A stretch of 64,000 nucleotides of DNA from a bacterium (GTDB lineage: Bacteria; Armatimonadota; Zipacnadia; Zipacnadales; UBA11051), in assembly GCA_030604405.1 (NCBI GenBank), contig JAUVVY010000010.1, forward strand, positions 1 to 64,000, in the 5' to 3' direction. Made by a program: the position numbers and the translations under genes. Below the pieces are notes generated by a model. It worked only from the letters and a program-made list of their open reading frames with translations. It had not been told where the DNA came from and made no database searches. Of the stretch, positions 1 through 9,419 are shown piece after piece (position 1 is the stretch's first letter; every line of letters starts with the position of its first letter).

Positions 1-16
1 GCGTTCGCCTTTGGGT

Positions 17-34
17 GGGGGGGGGCCCCCCCCC
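17..34. repeat. G9C9 homopolymer palindrome
   Basis: Nine G residues are followed directly by nine C residues, a perfect 18-bp self-complementary tract. A further GC-rich imperfect hairpin follows at about 48-81. Exact tract lengths in such sequence are prone to sequencing or assembly error, so the count of nine is uncertain. Confidence 0.6.
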
Positions 35-187
35 GTGCGGGGTGGTCCCGGGGCCGTGCGCCACCCTACGCACGGGCCCCATCCGGCCCTGCCGTGTGCG
101 CCCTGAGCCTGCCGAAGGGAGCTTGCCGAAGGGGCGGAGGCGGAAGCTCTAGCGTCGTCGGATCAGGCATCCCAATATAGTCCCGTC

Positions 188-212
188 GGGTACCCACTGC
201 AAAGCAGTGGGT
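188..212. repeat. GGGTACCCACT hairpin, family D copy 1
   Basis: GGGTACCCACTGC and GCAGTGGGT form a hairpin with a 3-nt loop. The same core (ACCCACT, short loop, AGTGGGT next to ACCC) recurs near 29814, 32798 and 36128, so this is an interspersed repeat family, not a gene-specific terminator. Confidence 0.65.
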
Positions 213-439
213 GCGGCATCCTGCCTGCCGCCGTTGCCGTTGTAGGGGCGCAATTGATTGTGCCCAGTCAGCGGGAGCGTGGAGGGAGTAGGGCCGGCGC
301 GGTACGAGCCCGCGCCCTACAACAAGGCCCACTCAGCAGCCGCGTGCAGGGCGTGATAAATCACCCCCCTACGAACAGCCACAGCCGGCCTTTTGTGACC
401 CACCGACAATCTAAACTCGCACCCCCCGCTACCCACACC

Positions 440-468
440 TTGACTTGTCAGCAAGCTGTTGATAGCAT
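440..468 (+). promoter_or_regulatory. Candidate promoter for ileS
   Basis: TTGACT, a 17-nt spacer and TAGCAT lie 34 bp before the ileS start. The -35 matches the sigma70 consensus at five of six positions and the -10 at four of six. Position and spacing are right, but the -10 is weak. Confidence 0.45.
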
Positions 469-501
469 ATACCGCTAATCAGCCGCCCGAGGAGCGTAGT
501 A

Positions 502-3294
502 ATGGATTACCGGGAAACTCTGAACCTATTGAAGACGGACTTCCCGCTGCGGGGCAATCTGCCCGAGCGAGAACCTGAGATAGTCAAGCTGTGGGAAGAG
601 CTTGATATTTATGCCAGAGTGCGGGAGTTCCGTGCCGGTGCGCCCAGGTACGTGCTGCACGACGGACCGCCGTATGCCAATGGCGACATCCACCTGGGGC
701 AGGCTCTCAACAAGATTTTGAAGGATATAAGCATCAAGTACAAGACCATGCGGGGCTTTGACTGCCCCTACGTGCCGGGCTGGGACACCCAGGGACTGCC
801 GACCGAGCAGAGCGTGACCAAAGAATATGGGATGAGCCGCCACGATGTGCCGGTGTTGGAGTGGCGAGCCAAGTGCCGCGAGCTGGCGCTGAGGTATGTT
901 GATGTCCAGCGCGAGCAGTTCAAGCGCCTCGGCGTGCGCGGCGACTGGCAGAACCCGTACCTGACCCTGAGCCCGCAGTACCAGGCCCGCCAGATTGAGG
1001 CCTTCGCCGAAATCGCCGACCGCGGCCTGCTCTCCCGCAGCCTCCGGCCGGTGTACTGGTGCTACCACTGCGAGACGGCGCTGGCCGAGGACGAAATCGA
1101 GTACGAGACCAAGACCTCCCCGGCCATCTATGTAGCCTTTAGTGTCCTTGACTCGCCCAGGGCGTTCCCGGAGTTGCCCGAGGGCGCGAGGGCCGAAATG
1201 CTCATCTGGACCACCACCCCCTGGACGATCCCGGGCAACACCGCCATAGCGGTCAACGCGTCGGCTGACTACGTCCTGGTCGAGACCGGCGACCGGTATC
1301 TGCTGATGGCCGAGGGCTTGATGCCTGTCACGCTGCACGAGTGTGGTCTGGGCGAGGGCGAGATCATCGCCCGCCGCAGCGGCAAACAGCTCGAGGGCAT
1401 CGTCACCAGGCATCCGCTGTACCAGCGCAATTCGCCGGTGGTACTGGCCGATTACGTGGATTTGGCGACAGGCACTGGCTGCGTACACACGGCTCCCGGA
1501 CACGGCCCGGAGGACTATGCCACCGCGCTGGCATGTGGCCTCGACATCATCAGCCCGCTCGACGACTTTGGCCGTTTCACTGCCGAGGCCGGCTCGGAGC
1601 TTGAGGGCCTCGTCTGCGACCAGAACAATGACGCGGTGGAGCAACTGCTGCAGCAGGCCGGAGCGCTTCTGGCAACGGACGAGGTAGAGCACGAGTATCC
1701 GCACTGCTGGCGCTGTCACGAGCCGGTAATCTGGCGGGCAACCAAGCAGTGGTTCATCAACATTGACGAGCTGCGCGAGCCGGCGCTTGCCGAAATCGCC
1801 AGGGCACAGTGGATGCCCGCCTGGGGCGAAAAACGCATAGCCGACATGGTGCAGAATCGCCCGGACTGGTGCATCTCCCGGCAGCGCAGTTGGGGCGTGC
1901 CGATCCCGGTCTTCTACTGCGAGGGCTGCGAGAAGGCGCTGATTGACAAGCAGGTAATCCTCCATGTCGCCGACCTGGTGGCCGAGCACGGGGCTGATGT
2001 GTGGTTCGAGCGTAGTGCCCAGGAGCTGTTACCGGCCGGCACCCGCTGCGAGTGTGGCAGCGAAGACTTCATCAAAGAGCCCGACACCATATCGGTCTGG
2101 TTCGACTCGGGCGCCAGCCACTACTGCGTTCTGGAAGCCGACCCGGACCTGGGATCCCCTGCCGATCTGTACCTCGAGGGCGACGACCAGTACCAGTGCT
2201 GGTTCCAGACCTCATTGTGGGTCGCCGTAGGGATGGGCAGGCCGGCGCCATTCAGGATGGTTGTGGGCCACGCGTTCTTTCTTGATCAGACCGGCCAGAA
2301 GATGTCCAAAAGTAAGGGGAACATGATCAACCCCGACGCTGTCTATGAAAAGTACGGCGCTGATGTGCTCAGAATGTGGTTTACCTATGCCGATTTCAGG
2401 CAAAAGATGTATTCGTCGGACGAGATTCACAAGCAGGTGGCCGACGCCTACAAGAAAATCCGCTTCACCTGCCGCTTCATGCTGCAGAACTGCCAGGATT
2501 TCGACCCGAACGCCGACGCAGTGCCCTACGCAGAGATGGCGGAGGTTGACAGGTGGATCCTGGCGCGGCTGCAGTGGCTGATTGAGCGGATGACGCGGGC
2601 CTTTGACAACTGGGACCTGCACCTGTTTTATCACGAGGTGCATGCTTTCTGCGCCACCGATCTCAGCGCGTTCTACCTCAATCTGTGCAAGGACCGGCTA
2701 TACACAGACCTGCCTGAGGCGCATGACAGGCGCTCGGCGCAGACCGCCCTGTGGGAGATACTCAAGGGCCTCACGCTGATGATGGCTCCGGTCCTGACAT
2801 TCACAGCCGAGGAGTTGTGGCAGCAGATGCGCCGACTCGACGCAACGCTTCCCGACAGCGTGCAGCTTTGCGACTGGCCGCAGCTCACTGACCAGCTTTA
2901 TGACAAAGAGCTCCTGGCCCGCTGGGACCGGTTCATGCAGCTCCGCCACCGGGCGATGGCCGCGCTCGAGGCGGCGAAAGATCGCGGGGAATGTGAGAAC
3001 CCGCTCGAGGCCAGACTCGTCATATATGCCGATGATGACACACGTCAATTCCTGGAAAGCTTCGGGCAGCTTGAGACCTTGATGATTGTGTCGCTGGTGG
3101 AATTGCAGCCGATTCAACGAGCGCCTGCTGAGGCCGACGGCCAGGACATATACATCGCAGCGGAGAAGAATACAGGCGACAAGTGCCAGCGCTGCTGGAT
3201 GCTGCTTGAATCAGTCAATGCCGATGAGCGCTACGGGGGATTGTGTGCGCGCTGCGCTGAGCGGGTCGCGACGCTCCACCAAGCGCAGGACTGA
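502..3294 (+). CDS. ileS: Isoleucyl-tRNA synthetase
   Basis: Class I aminoacyl-tRNA synthetase that charges tRNA-Ile with isoleucine in the cytoplasm and edits valine. The HIGH-type motif is HLGQ at residues 64-67 after GPPYANGD, and KMSKS is at 600-604. The editing (CP1) domain carries the expected [12 protein letters not shown] and GHGPEDY segments. The C-terminus has a zinc knuckle with Cys895, Cys898, Cys915 and Cys918. The length of 930 residues is normal for a bacterial-type enzyme. The ATG is preceded by GAGGAG at 489-494 with a 7-nt gap. It heads a same-strand run with the DksA-like gene, lspA, lgt and rluD; an ileS-lspA neighbourhood is common in bacteria. Function is secure. Confidence 0.98.
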   Translation: MDYRETLNLLKTDFPLRGNLPEREPEIVKLWEELDIYARVREFRAGAPRYVLHDGPPYANGDIHLGQALNKILKDISIKYKTMRGFDCPYVPGWDTQGLPTEQSVTKEYGMSRHDVPVLEWRAKCRELALRYVDVQREQFKRLGVRGDWQNPYLTLSPQYQARQIEAFAEIADRGLLSRSLRPVYWCYHCETALAEDEIEYETKTSPAIYVAFSVLDSPRAFPELPEGARAEMLIWTTTPWTIPGNTAIAVNASADYVLVETGDRYLLMAEGLMPVTLHECGLGEGEIIARRSGKQLEGIVTRHPLYQRNSPVVLADYVDLATGTGCVHTAPGHGPEDYATALACGLDIISPLDDFGRFTAEAGSELEGLVCDQNNDAVEQLLQQAGALLATDEVEHEYPHCWRCHEPVIWRATKQWFINIDELREPALAEIARAQWMPAWGEKRIADMVQNRPDWCISRQRSWGVPIPVFYCEGCEKALIDKQVILHVADLVAEHGADVWFERSAQELLPAGTRCECGSEDFIKEPDTISVWFDSGASHYCVLEADPDLGSPADLYLEGDDQYQCWFQTSLWVAVGMGRPAPFRMVVGHAFFLDQTGQKMSKSKGNMINPDAVYEKYGADVLRMWFTYADFRQKMYSSDEIHKQVADAYKKIRFTCRFMLQNCQDFDPNADAVPYAEMAEVDRWILARLQWLIERMTRAFDNWDLHLFYHEVHAFCATDLSAFYLNLCKDRLYTDLPEAHDRRSAQTALWEILKGLTLMMAPVLTFTAEELWQQMRRLDATLPDSVQLCDWPQLTDQLYDKELLARWDRFMQLRHRAMAALEAAKDRGECENPLEARLVIYADDDTRQFLESFGQLETLMIVSLVELQPIQRAPAEADGQDIYIAAEKNTGDKCQRCWMLLESVNADERYGGLCARCAERVATLHQAQD

Positions 3295-3396
3295 CGGTTC
3301 TGATATGGCGGCAGCCGCCGTCTGCAAACGAGCTGTCGTTTCAGGGGAGAATAGATGTATCCTGCACACGCAGGTGCTTTCAAGGAGGACGTATCG

Positions 3397-3774
3397 ATGG
3401 CGCGCAAACGTAAGCTCAATACCAGGAAATTCAAGAAAGCGCTCGAGGCCGAAAAAGAGCGGCTGGAAGACCACATCCGTCGGCTCGAGGACCGCGCGTC
3501 CGGCCGCGATCCTCTCAACCGCGACGTGGCGGCCAGAGATTTCGACGAGCTGGGCGGTGACGCGGCACGTGACACCGCCGAGCGCGGACAGGTTGCCGCC
3601 ATCGGCGAGAACTTCCGCGACATCCTCGCCGCGGTCAACACTGCACTAAAGAAGATAGAAAACGGCACATACGGCATCTGCGATCGTTGCGGTAAGAACA
3701 TCCCCAAGTCCCGGCTGGAGTTCCTCCCCTACGCGACGACGTGCGCCAAGTGTCGCAAGGAGCTGTCCGGATGA
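3397..3774 (+). CDS. DksA/TraR family C4 zinc-finger protein
   Basis: A 125-residue protein with a basic N-terminus, a charged coiled-coil middle (about residues 10-80) and a C-terminal zinc finger of the form C-X2-C-X17-C-X2-C (CDRCGK to CAKC). This layout is that of DksA/TraR/YteA-type proteins. Known members bind RNA polymerase through the secondary channel, often with ppGpp; the exact role here is inferred. I chose the ATG at 3397 over one 14 codons upstream because AAGGAGG lies at 3382-3388 with ideal spacing. The stop overlaps the start of lspA. Genes of this family are often found next to lspA, which supports the assignment. Confidence 0.9.
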   Translation: MARKRKLNTRKFKKALEAEKERLEDHIRRLEDRASGRDPLNRDVAARDFDELGGDAARDTAERGQVAAIGENFRDILAAVNTALKKIENGTYGICDRCGKNIPKSRLEFLPYATTCAKCRKELSG

Positions 3775-4310
3775 TGGCCGGTGACAGCGCCGGCCCTGCT
3801 GGCAAGGCTATCGGTGCCCGCGCGGCCGGCACCTTCTATGCGATAGCCTTGTTTGTGTTTGCCCTGGACCAATCAACCAAGCTGGCAGCATCGCGCGCCC
3901 TGGCCGCCGGTGAAGACCTCAGAGTCCTGGGGCCGGTGATGAGCTTCAGTCTGCGACATAACACCGGCGCCGCCTGGGGGCTTCTAGCCGCACAGAGCGA
4001 ATGGCTGACATATCTGGCTGCAGCGATGGTTGTGGGACTGCTCTTGTGTGGCCTGCGGGCGGGGCGTATGGTCGGCTATCTGCGCATTGGCCTGCCGCTC
4101 TTGCTCGGCGGCGCCGTCGGCAATCTATACGACCGCCTGTGCCTCGGAGCCGTCATTGATTTCATTGATTTCCACTTCTGGCCCGTATTCAATGTCGCCG
4201 ACATTGCAATTGTGGCCAGCGCACTGCTGATCGGCTACCATCTCGTACTTGAGCAACTGAGAGCCGGGCAGCGGCCAGAGCCGGAGGAACCCGAATGCGA
4301 TCAGTCCTGA
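3771..4310 (+). CDS. lspA: Lipoprotein signal peptidase II
   Basis: Inner-membrane aspartyl protease that removes the signal peptide from prolipoproteins after Lgt has lipidated the lipobox cysteine. The 179-residue protein has four predicted membrane segments. It carries both catalytic motifs: NTGAAWG followed by GNLYDR, and IDFID with FNVADIAI, which supply the two active-site aspartates. The start at 3771 forms an ATGATG pair overlapping the previous stop, with AAGGAG at 3757-3762. It overlaps lgt by 16 bp, so the two lipoprotein-maturation genes are likely co-translated. Substrates nearby include the lipoproteins at 7871, 26310 and 40026. Confidence 0.95.
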   Translation: MMAGDSAGPAGKAIGARAAGTFYAIALFVFALDQSTKLAASRALAAGEDLRVLGPVMSFSLRHNTGAAWGLLAAQSEWLTYLAAAMVVGLLLCGLRAGRMVGYLRIGLPLLLGGAVGNLYDRLCLGAVIDFIDFHFWPVFNVADIAIVASALLIGYHLVLEQLRAGQRPEPEEPECDQS

Positions 4311-5251
4311 TCCAACTGGGCCCGTGGGGTTTGGGGGTACTTCCTATCCTCTGGCTGGCGGCATTCGCATTCGTGTTCCTGTGGCAGCGGCTGGAAAATG
4401 GCAAGGCTCAACAGCCGACCAGGGCCCCGGACCTGCCGGCGTCGGCGCTGGTATCGCTGGCCGTAGCGCTGGTTATGTTCGCCCTGGTCAATTACTTCGC
4501 GCCGCTTTCCATCAAGGCTTACGGAGTGATGATGCTGGTGGCCTTCGCTGCCGGGACGCTGTGGGCGGCGTACTCGGCCACTCAACAGGACCTGAAGGCG
4601 GCGGCGATCATAGATGTGGCTCTCGGCACGCTGATCGGGGGCATTGTCGGCTCGCGCATAGTGTATGTGCTGCTCAACTTACAGCGTTTCGCCACCATTG
4701 GCGAGATGCTTGACGTGTGGTCCGGAGGTCTTGCCTTCCACGGTGGCGTGGCGGGCGCAGTGCTGGTGACGTATCTCTATTGTCGCTATCATGGCTACAA
4801 CTTTCTCCGTCTCGCCGATCAATGTGCGCCGGCGGCAGCCTTGGGATACAGCTTCGCACGCATCGGCTGCTTCCTCAATGGTTGCTGCCACGGAGTGCCG
4901 ACCGATCTGCCCTGGGCAGTCACATTCCCGGCGACGGGAGCCTGCACCACCCCGGGCGTGCCGATACACCCCACTCAGCTTTATACCTCGGCGCTCAGTT
5001 TGCTTGTCTTTGCTGTGCTGGTGTATCTGAAGCCTCGCGTGAAGAGACCGGGACATCTGTTCCTCGGCTATCTGATGTTGTACTCGGTGATGCGCTTTGG
5101 CGTGGAGTTCACCCGCGCCGGAGCCACAGCCAGATACCTCACCGAAGGCTTCTTCATGACCGAGGCCCAGCTTGCCAGCATCATAATATTCGTGCTTTCC
5201 GCAATAATCCTCATAGCCACCTGGCCTCGCCAACCTCACGACAAACAATAG
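4295..5251 (+). CDS. lgt: Prolipoprotein diacylglyceryl transferase
   Basis: Transfers diacylglycerol from phosphatidylglycerol to the lipobox cysteine of prolipoproteins at the inner membrane. The 318-residue protein has about seven hydrophobic segments. The family signature region is ARIGCFLNGCCHG at about residues 188-200, with VGSRIVYVL and GLAFHGGVAGA upstream, and a HPTQLY motif downstream. Lgt is directly downstream of and overlaps lspA, which acts next in the pathway. Family identification is firm; the first 30 or so residues are less conserved, so the exact start is slightly less certain. Confidence 0.94.
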   Translation: MRSVLIQLGPWGLGVLPILWLAAFAFVFLWQRLENGKAQQPTRAPDLPASALVSLAVALVMFALVNYFAPLSIKAYGVMMLVAFAAGTLWAAYSATQQDLKAAAIIDVALGTLIGGIVGSRIVYVLLNLQRFATIGEMLDVWSGGLAFHGGVAGAVLVTYLYCRYHGYNFLRLADQCAPAAALGYSFARIGCFLNGCCHGVPTDLPWAVTFPATGACTTPGVPIHPTQLYTSALSLLVFAVLVYLKPRVKRPGHLFLGYLMLYSVMRFGVEFTRAGATARYLTEGFFMTEAQLASIIIFVLSAIILIATWPRQPHDKQ

Positions 5252-5258
5252 CGACACA

Positions 5259-6263
5259 ATGACGCCGACACCCGACAACCGAGTCTATATCGTGCCTGCC
5301 CACCAAGCCGGCCGGCGTCTGGACGCGTGTGTGGCCGTGCTGGCCGAGGACCTCTCGCGGACGGTCGTGAAGCGCCTCATTGATGAGGGCCATATCAAGT
5401 TGGACGGACAGGCGGCCAAGCCGGCGGCGACCGTGGAGGCCGGCCAGAGCATCGAGATAACCATCCCCGCACCAGAGCCATTGCATCTGGAGGCCCAGGA
5501 CCTGCCGCTCGATATTATTTATGAGGACGACTATCTCCTCGTAGTCAACAAGCCGCCGGCAATGGCTGTGCATCCGGGCCCGGGACATGAGCGCGATACA
5601 CTGGTCAACGCGCTTCTGGGCTACTGCGAAAAACTCAGCACCGCCGGCGGGGATGTCCGCCCAGGCCTGGTGCACCGCCTCGACCGCGACACCTCGGGCC
5701 TGGTACTGGTGGCAAAAGATGACCAGGTGCACCGCCGGCTTTGTGCTGCGATCGAGCGGCGGGAGGTCAAGCGCGTCTATCAGGCGCTGGTCTGGGAGGT
5801 CCCGGCTCAGCCGCGCGACCGCATCGTTACCCGCTTCGGCCGATACCCGCAGCACCGCACCCTGATGAGCGTCCTCGAAGAGGGTGGTCGCGAGGCGGTC
5901 ACCGACTACCAGCTCGAGGAGCGATACCGCTGGTCGTGGACCCCGCCGGGCGCAAGGGACAAAACGCGCCAGGCCAGTTATCTCCTCTGCAGCCTGCAGA
6001 CCGGCCGCACGCACCAGATCAGGGTGCACATGGCGCATTTGGGCCTGCCACTTATCGGCGATGCCGATTATGGCGATCCCCAGCGCGACGCGGCGGGCCC
6101 GGAAGACCTCAACCGGCTGGTTGCGGCGCTGTCCGGCCAGGCTCTCCACGCCGCCCAGCTTGCCTTCACCCACCCGGCCACCGGCGAGCAGATGCAACTG
6201 CGCGCCTCTCCCCCTCCAGCCTTTGCCAACCTCCACGCATGGCTGCGGGACCATCGGACGTAA
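5259..6263 (+). CDS. rluD: RluA/RluD-family 23S rRNA pseudouridine synthase
   Basis: Isomerises specific uridines in rRNA to pseudouridine. Residues about 10-75 form an S4 RNA-binding domain (GRRLDACVAV, SRTVVKRLIDEGHI). The catalytic motif is HRLDRDTSGLVLVAK with the presumed catalytic Asp142. The C-terminal part has the typical TGRTHQIRVHMAHLG segment. The 334-residue length fits RluD. It lies 7 bp after lgt in the same run. lspA-rluD adjacency is widespread in bacteria, which favours RluD over RluC, although target sites cannot be read from sequence. Confidence 0.92.
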   Translation: MTPTPDNRVYIVPAHQAGRRLDACVAVLAEDLSRTVVKRLIDEGHIKLDGQAAKPAATVEAGQSIEITIPAPEPLHLEAQDLPLDIIYEDDYLLVVNKPPAMAVHPGPGHERDTLVNALLGYCEKLSTAGGDVRPGLVHRLDRDTSGLVLVAKDDQVHRRLCAAIERREVKRVYQALVWEVPAQPRDRIVTRFGRYPQHRTLMSVLEEGGREAVTDYQLEERYRWSWTPPGARDKTRQASYLLCSLQTGRTHQIRVHMAHLGLPLIGDADYGDPQRDAAGPEDLNRLVAALSGQALHAAQLAFTHPATGEQMQLRASPPPAFANLHAWLRDHRT

Positions 6264-6279
6264 GCCATCCGCCGCGGTT

Positions 6280-7446
6280 CTATAGCAGCCTCGCCTGCGT
6301 GATAGCGCCGTTGCCGAACCGCTCGACGATCTGATCGCACGCCCGGTCCAGCTTGTAAGCCTGCACGGGGCCGTCATCGAATAGACTGAGCTGGCTAACG
6401 CCGGTGCCATCGCTGAGATTGCTGAGGCCCAGGCCGACCAGTCGCACCCGCTGGGCACCAAGGTCCATCTTGTCCAGCAGTTCCTCGGCTGCTTTATACA
6501 TCATCTGCCAGTTATCAGTGGGGTGCTGCAGGGTAATGCTACGGGTGATGGTCTTAAAATTGGAAAACCTCAGCTTAAGGGTGACGGTTTTGCCCAACGA
6601 GCGCTGTTCGCGCAGGCGGCGGGCGAGATTGGCAGCCATGGACAACAGCCGCATTCGCAGATAGTGCAGATCGCGGCTGTCCTGCTGGAGTGTTATCTCC
6701 TCACTGACCTGCTTGCGGCCCTGCTGGTCCTGATATTCTCTCACCTCGGCACTGCCCTGGCCGCGGCTGGCCTTGTACAGATGCAGCCCCAGCTTGCCAA
6801 ATTCTTTTTCCAAAAGCTCCAGCGGTATCCCCCGCAACTGGCCGATCTTGCTGATGCCCATGCAACTGAGGCGCTGTTGGGTCACCTGTCCGATCCCGGA
6901 CAGTCTGCAGACAGGCAGCTCATCAAGCACATCCGGCAGTTGTTCGTCGCATATCCACACAAGCCCGTCAGGCTTGTTCCAGTCGGAGGCCATTTTGGCC
7001 AGCAGACGGTTGCTGCTGAGGCCTATCGAGATGATGATGTTGAGGTCGCCTTTGATCTTTTGTTTGATCTGACGCGCGACCTCAAGTGGCGGGCCAAACA
7101 GCTTTTCAGTGCCGCTAATATCGAGATACGCTTCATCTATCGAGACAGGTTCAACGCGAGGAGTATAGCTCAGGAAGACTTGCGTGGTATGGTCCGAGTA
7201 GCGTTTGTAAAGCTCGCCGTTTACAGGCACGAAGATGGCGTGTGGGCAAAGCTGCCTGGCCTGCCACATTGGCATTGCCGAATGTACCCCGAACTCCCGG
7301 GCCTCGTAGGAGGCGGCCGAGACTACTCCTCTGCCTGTCGTCCTGCCTACGATAACCGGCTGGTTGCGGTATTGCGGATTTTCCGCCTGCTCCACAGATG
7401 CGAAGAATGCATCCAAATCCGCGTGTACAATGATTCTCTTGTTCAT
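6280..7446 (-). CDS. dinB: DNA polymerase IV, Y family
   Basis: Error-prone translesion DNA polymerase. The 388-residue protein begins MNKRIIVHADLDAFF with metal-binding Asp10 and has the second catalytic motif SIDEAYLD with Asp104 and Glu105. A helix-hairpin-helix region (LSGIGQVTQQRLSCMGI) and a C-terminal little-finger domain follow. The frame stays open 188 codons upstream, but that part runs through repeat DNA and has no polymerase features, so I place the start at 7446. A good promoter lies about 220 bp upstream and the leader contains a palindromic repeat. I did not recognise a LexA-type operator. It converges with rluD, with 16 bp between stops. Confidence 0.95.
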   Translation of the reverse strand: MNKRIIVHADLDAFFASVEQAENPQYRNQPVIVGRTTGRGVVSAASYEAREFGVHSAMPMWQARQLCPHAIFVPVNGELYKRYSDHTTQVFLSYTPRVEPVSIDEAYLDISGTEKLFGPPLEVARQIKQKIKGDLNIIISIGLSSNRLLAKMASDWNKPDGLVWICDEQLPDVLDELPVCRLSGIGQVTQQRLSCMGISKIGQLRGIPLELLEKEFGKLGLHLYKASRGQGSAEVREYQDQQGRKQVSEEITLQQDSRDLHYLRMRLLSMAANLARRLREQRSLGKTVTLKLRFSNFKTITRSITLQHPTDNWQMMYKAAEELLDKMDLGAQRVRLVGLGLSNLSDGTGVSQLSLFDDGPVQAYKLDRACDQIVERFGNGAITQARLL

Positions 7447-7535
7447 ATTATGACACTCTGCTCTCTTCAACCGTGGTTCGGCCATCCCTAAAAACCCCGT
7501 GGGCTTGTCCGCCATAGCCCGAAGGGCGAAGGAGG

Positions 7536-7635
7536 GTCGGGCTTCCCGCAGGCCCTCCCGTGTTCGCCCTGAGCTTGCTGAAAGCCCTGAGCCTGCCGAA
7601 GGGTCGAAGGGAGCGAAGTCGAAGGGCTGCCCGAC
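7536..7635. repeat. Split copy of the GTCGGGCTGCCC hairpin, family B
   Basis: In reverse orientation to the other copies, GTCGGGCTTCCCGCAGGCCC begins at 7536 and GAAGTCGAAGGGCTGCCCGAC ends at 7635. Between them are extra CCTGAGC-TGC-GAA repeat units, making this copy longer than the usual 45 bp. It lies in the dinB leader, between the promoter and the start codon. Confidence 0.65.
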
Positions 7636-7662
7636 ATTATCTACACAAACACCTGTTCGATA

Positions 7663-7691
7663 ATTATAGCATCTATCACAACGCCTGTCCA
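7663..7691 (-). promoter_or_regulatory. Promoter of dinB
   Basis: On the minus strand TGGACA (7686-7691) and TATAAT (7663-7668) are separated by 17 nt, five of six and six of six matches to the sigma70 consensus. The transcript would have a leader of about 210 nt that includes a family B hairpin. Confidence 0.65.
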
Positions 7692-7870
7692 GTGCTGAAA
7701 TGAAAAAAACCGGGGCACATTTGCAGCCGGGGCTTAATCTGCCATGGCTCAATGTTGTATAATAAGTGTGTGGTACCCTATCCGGCAGCGCGCCCGGGCA
7801 GATCCGCAGGCTACCAGCTAAGTGCCATCTGCTCTTGTCCTGTCTCCGAACCCGCAAAGGAGTGCGCAAG

Positions 7871-9052
7871 TTGAGACACACTAGCCGTCGTATCAGTGGA
7901 GCCATTCCGATTCTACCGCTGCTCGCAGCAGTTGTGCCGGCGGCATTACTCCTCAGCACACTCACGGGTTGCGGCAAGGAGCAGGACCTGGCCCAGTTGA
8001 GCCCCGACATTCGGGCTGTTGCGCAAAACTACGGCCCGGCAGAAGCTCTTGCTCAAGCCAAGGAGCGTGTCGAGCAGGAGCCGACCGCCGAGGCCTACGA
8101 GCACCTGGCCCAGGCTTACACACTCATGCGGGATCTTAAGGAGATGGTAAAGGCGCTGGAGAAGGCACTGGAGCTGGACCCCAACTGCCCGCGCGCGGTA
8201 ATCGGCATGGCGGTGGTCAGGATGCGCCAGGACAAGCCTGCTGAGGCGCAGAAGCTGGCCGAGAGATTACTTGATGAAGACTTCAGCGGACCCCGCGAGG
8301 CCCAGGTGATCCGCGCCCGGGCCCTGCTGGCCCAGAACCAACGCCAGCAAGCCTACGACATGCTACCGACACCGATCGAACAACATCCCAGCTACGCCCC
8401 GCTGCATTATGCTCTCGGTGACAGCGCCCTATCCCTGGCAAAGCTGGACGAAGCGGAAGCTGCCTACCGCGCCGCCGTCAAACTGGTACCGACAGAGCGC
8501 CGCTATCGCCAGGCCCTGATCGTCGCTCTGGTCAGGAGCAAGAAGATGCAAGAGGCGGTCGAGGCTGCAGAACAGGCGCAAGCGGTCAGTCCTGAGAACG
8601 CAATGGTGCAGTTCGTCGCTGGCAGCGTCTATTCCCAGGTAGGGGACATCGAAGCTGCCATCGCCGCCTATGAGGAAGCCCTGCTGCTGCGGCCCGACAT
8701 GGCGCCGGCAGCTAACAACTTGGCGCTCACCCTTGCTGACAACGGTGAGCAACTGTCCAGAGCCACAGACCTTGCCACCCAGGCTCTCCGCCGAGACTCG
8801 GAAAACCACGCCTATGCTGACACCCTGGCCTGGACCTGGGTGCGCAGCGGCGAGATTGCAAAAGGCATCAGGCTCCTTGAAGAGGTGCATACGCACTGGC
8901 CGGACAACCCGGCGGCTAAGTATCACCTGGGCTACGCCCTGGCAAAGTCCGGCAAGACACAGCGGGCCAAGACACTCCTGAAAGAGGCTGCCGCGGACGA
9001 CAACCGCCCACATATTGCCAGGCAGGCCCAGGCGGCACTGGCAGAGCTGTAG
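7871..9052 (+). CDS. TPR-repeat lipoprotein
   Basis: A 393-residue exported protein. The N-terminus has arginines, a hydrophobic core and the lipobox LTGC at about residue 33, so it should be a substrate of Lgt and LspA. From about residue 60 to the end it consists of tetratricopeptide-like helix pairs (for example AEAYEHLAQAYTLMRDLKEM and ALELDPNCPRAVIGMAVVRM). TPR domains bind partner proteins; no partner or pathway is visible. I chose the TTG at 7871 because AAAGGAG lies at 7856-7862 with an 8-nt gap; the open frame begins further up but without a site. A TATAAT box at 7758-7763 without a clear -35 may be its promoter. Confidence 0.8.
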   Translation: MRHTSRRISGAIPILPLLAAVVPAALLLSTLTGCGKEQDLAQLSPDIRAVAQNYGPAEALAQAKERVEQEPTAEAYEHLAQAYTLMRDLKEMVKALEKALELDPNCPRAVIGMAVVRMRQDKPAEAQKLAERLLDEDFSGPREAQVIRARALLAQNQRQQAYDMLPTPIEQHPSYAPLHYALGDSALSLAKLDEAEAAYRAAVKLVPTERRYRQALIVALVRSKKMQEAVEAAEQAQAVSPENAMVQFVAGSVYSQVGDIEAAIAAYEEALLLRPDMAPAANNLALTLADNGEQLSRATDLATQALRRDSENHAYADTLAWTWVRSGEIAKGIRLLEEVHTHWPDNPAAKYHLGYALAKSGKTQRAKTLLKEAAADDNRPHIARQAQAALAEL

Positions 9053-9120
9053 AGCGATATTACCACCTCACCACGCCGCACGCTCGGCAGGCGCTCAAAC
9101 GCCTACCGGTCTGCTATCGC

Positions 9121-9208
9121 GAAATTGGGGACTGTCACCTATTTCTACAGAGGAGTAGGAGCGCAATTCACAGAAATCGCAAGAAATGGGTGACTGTCAC
9201 CAATTTCC
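9121..9208. repeat. 88-bp repeat, copy 1
   Basis: An 88-bp unit starting GAAATTGGGGACTGTCACC and ending GGTGACTGTCACCAATTTCC, so its ends are imperfect inverted repeats. An almost identical copy lies at 9293-9380. Sequences of this type are seen in REP/MITE-like elements mobilised by REP-associated tyrosine transposases; no such transposase is visible in this window. Confidence 0.85.
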
Positions 9209-9292
9209 CACGGCAAACAACATCCCTGCCTGTCCATGCCGTTGCCGTTCCGAGAGACCTCGACAGGCTGGCAAGAAGGGCCGTGCCACTCT

Positions 9293-9380
9293 GAAATTGG
9301 GGACTGTCACCTATTTCTACAGAGGAGTAGGAGCGCAATTCACAGAAATCGCAAGAAATGGGTGACTGTCCCCAATTTCC
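9293..9380. repeat. 88-bp repeat, copy 2
   Basis: Direct repeat of 9121-9208, same length, with one difference that I can see (GTCACC versus GTCCCC near the right end). It ends 39 bp before the start codon of the 705-residue gene, so it may influence that gene's transcription. Confidence 0.85.
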
Positions 9381-9419
9381 AAAGAAGCGTTCACTGGGCA
9401 CTGGAAGGGGAAGCTTACC

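Larger units (their letters stand above)
1..501. other. Non-coding region upstream of ileS
   Basis: No convincing gene lies here; the short open frames have no ribosome site or recognisable domain. The stretch holds a G9C9 homopolymer palindrome, a GGGTACCCACT-type hairpin, fragments of the CCTGAGCCTGCCGAAGGG repeat (about 100-137), an AACGGCAACGGC-type linker read in reverse (about 230-246), and a plausible promoter just before ileS. I looked for a T-box leader with its conserved antiterminator motif, as is common before ileS in some phyla, and did not see one. Confidence 0.6.

Noticed and set aside
1..501. T-box leader for ileS
   Set aside because: No specifier-loop or antiterminator motif could be recognised.
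526..1989. 487-codon open frame on the minus strand
   Set aside because: It lies fully inside ileS on the opposite strand; the protein has no recognisable features and results from high-GC codon use.
7447..8010. Long N-terminal extension of DinB
   Set aside because: The region contains the promoter and repeat DNA; DinB homologues start at the MNKRIIVHADLD segment.
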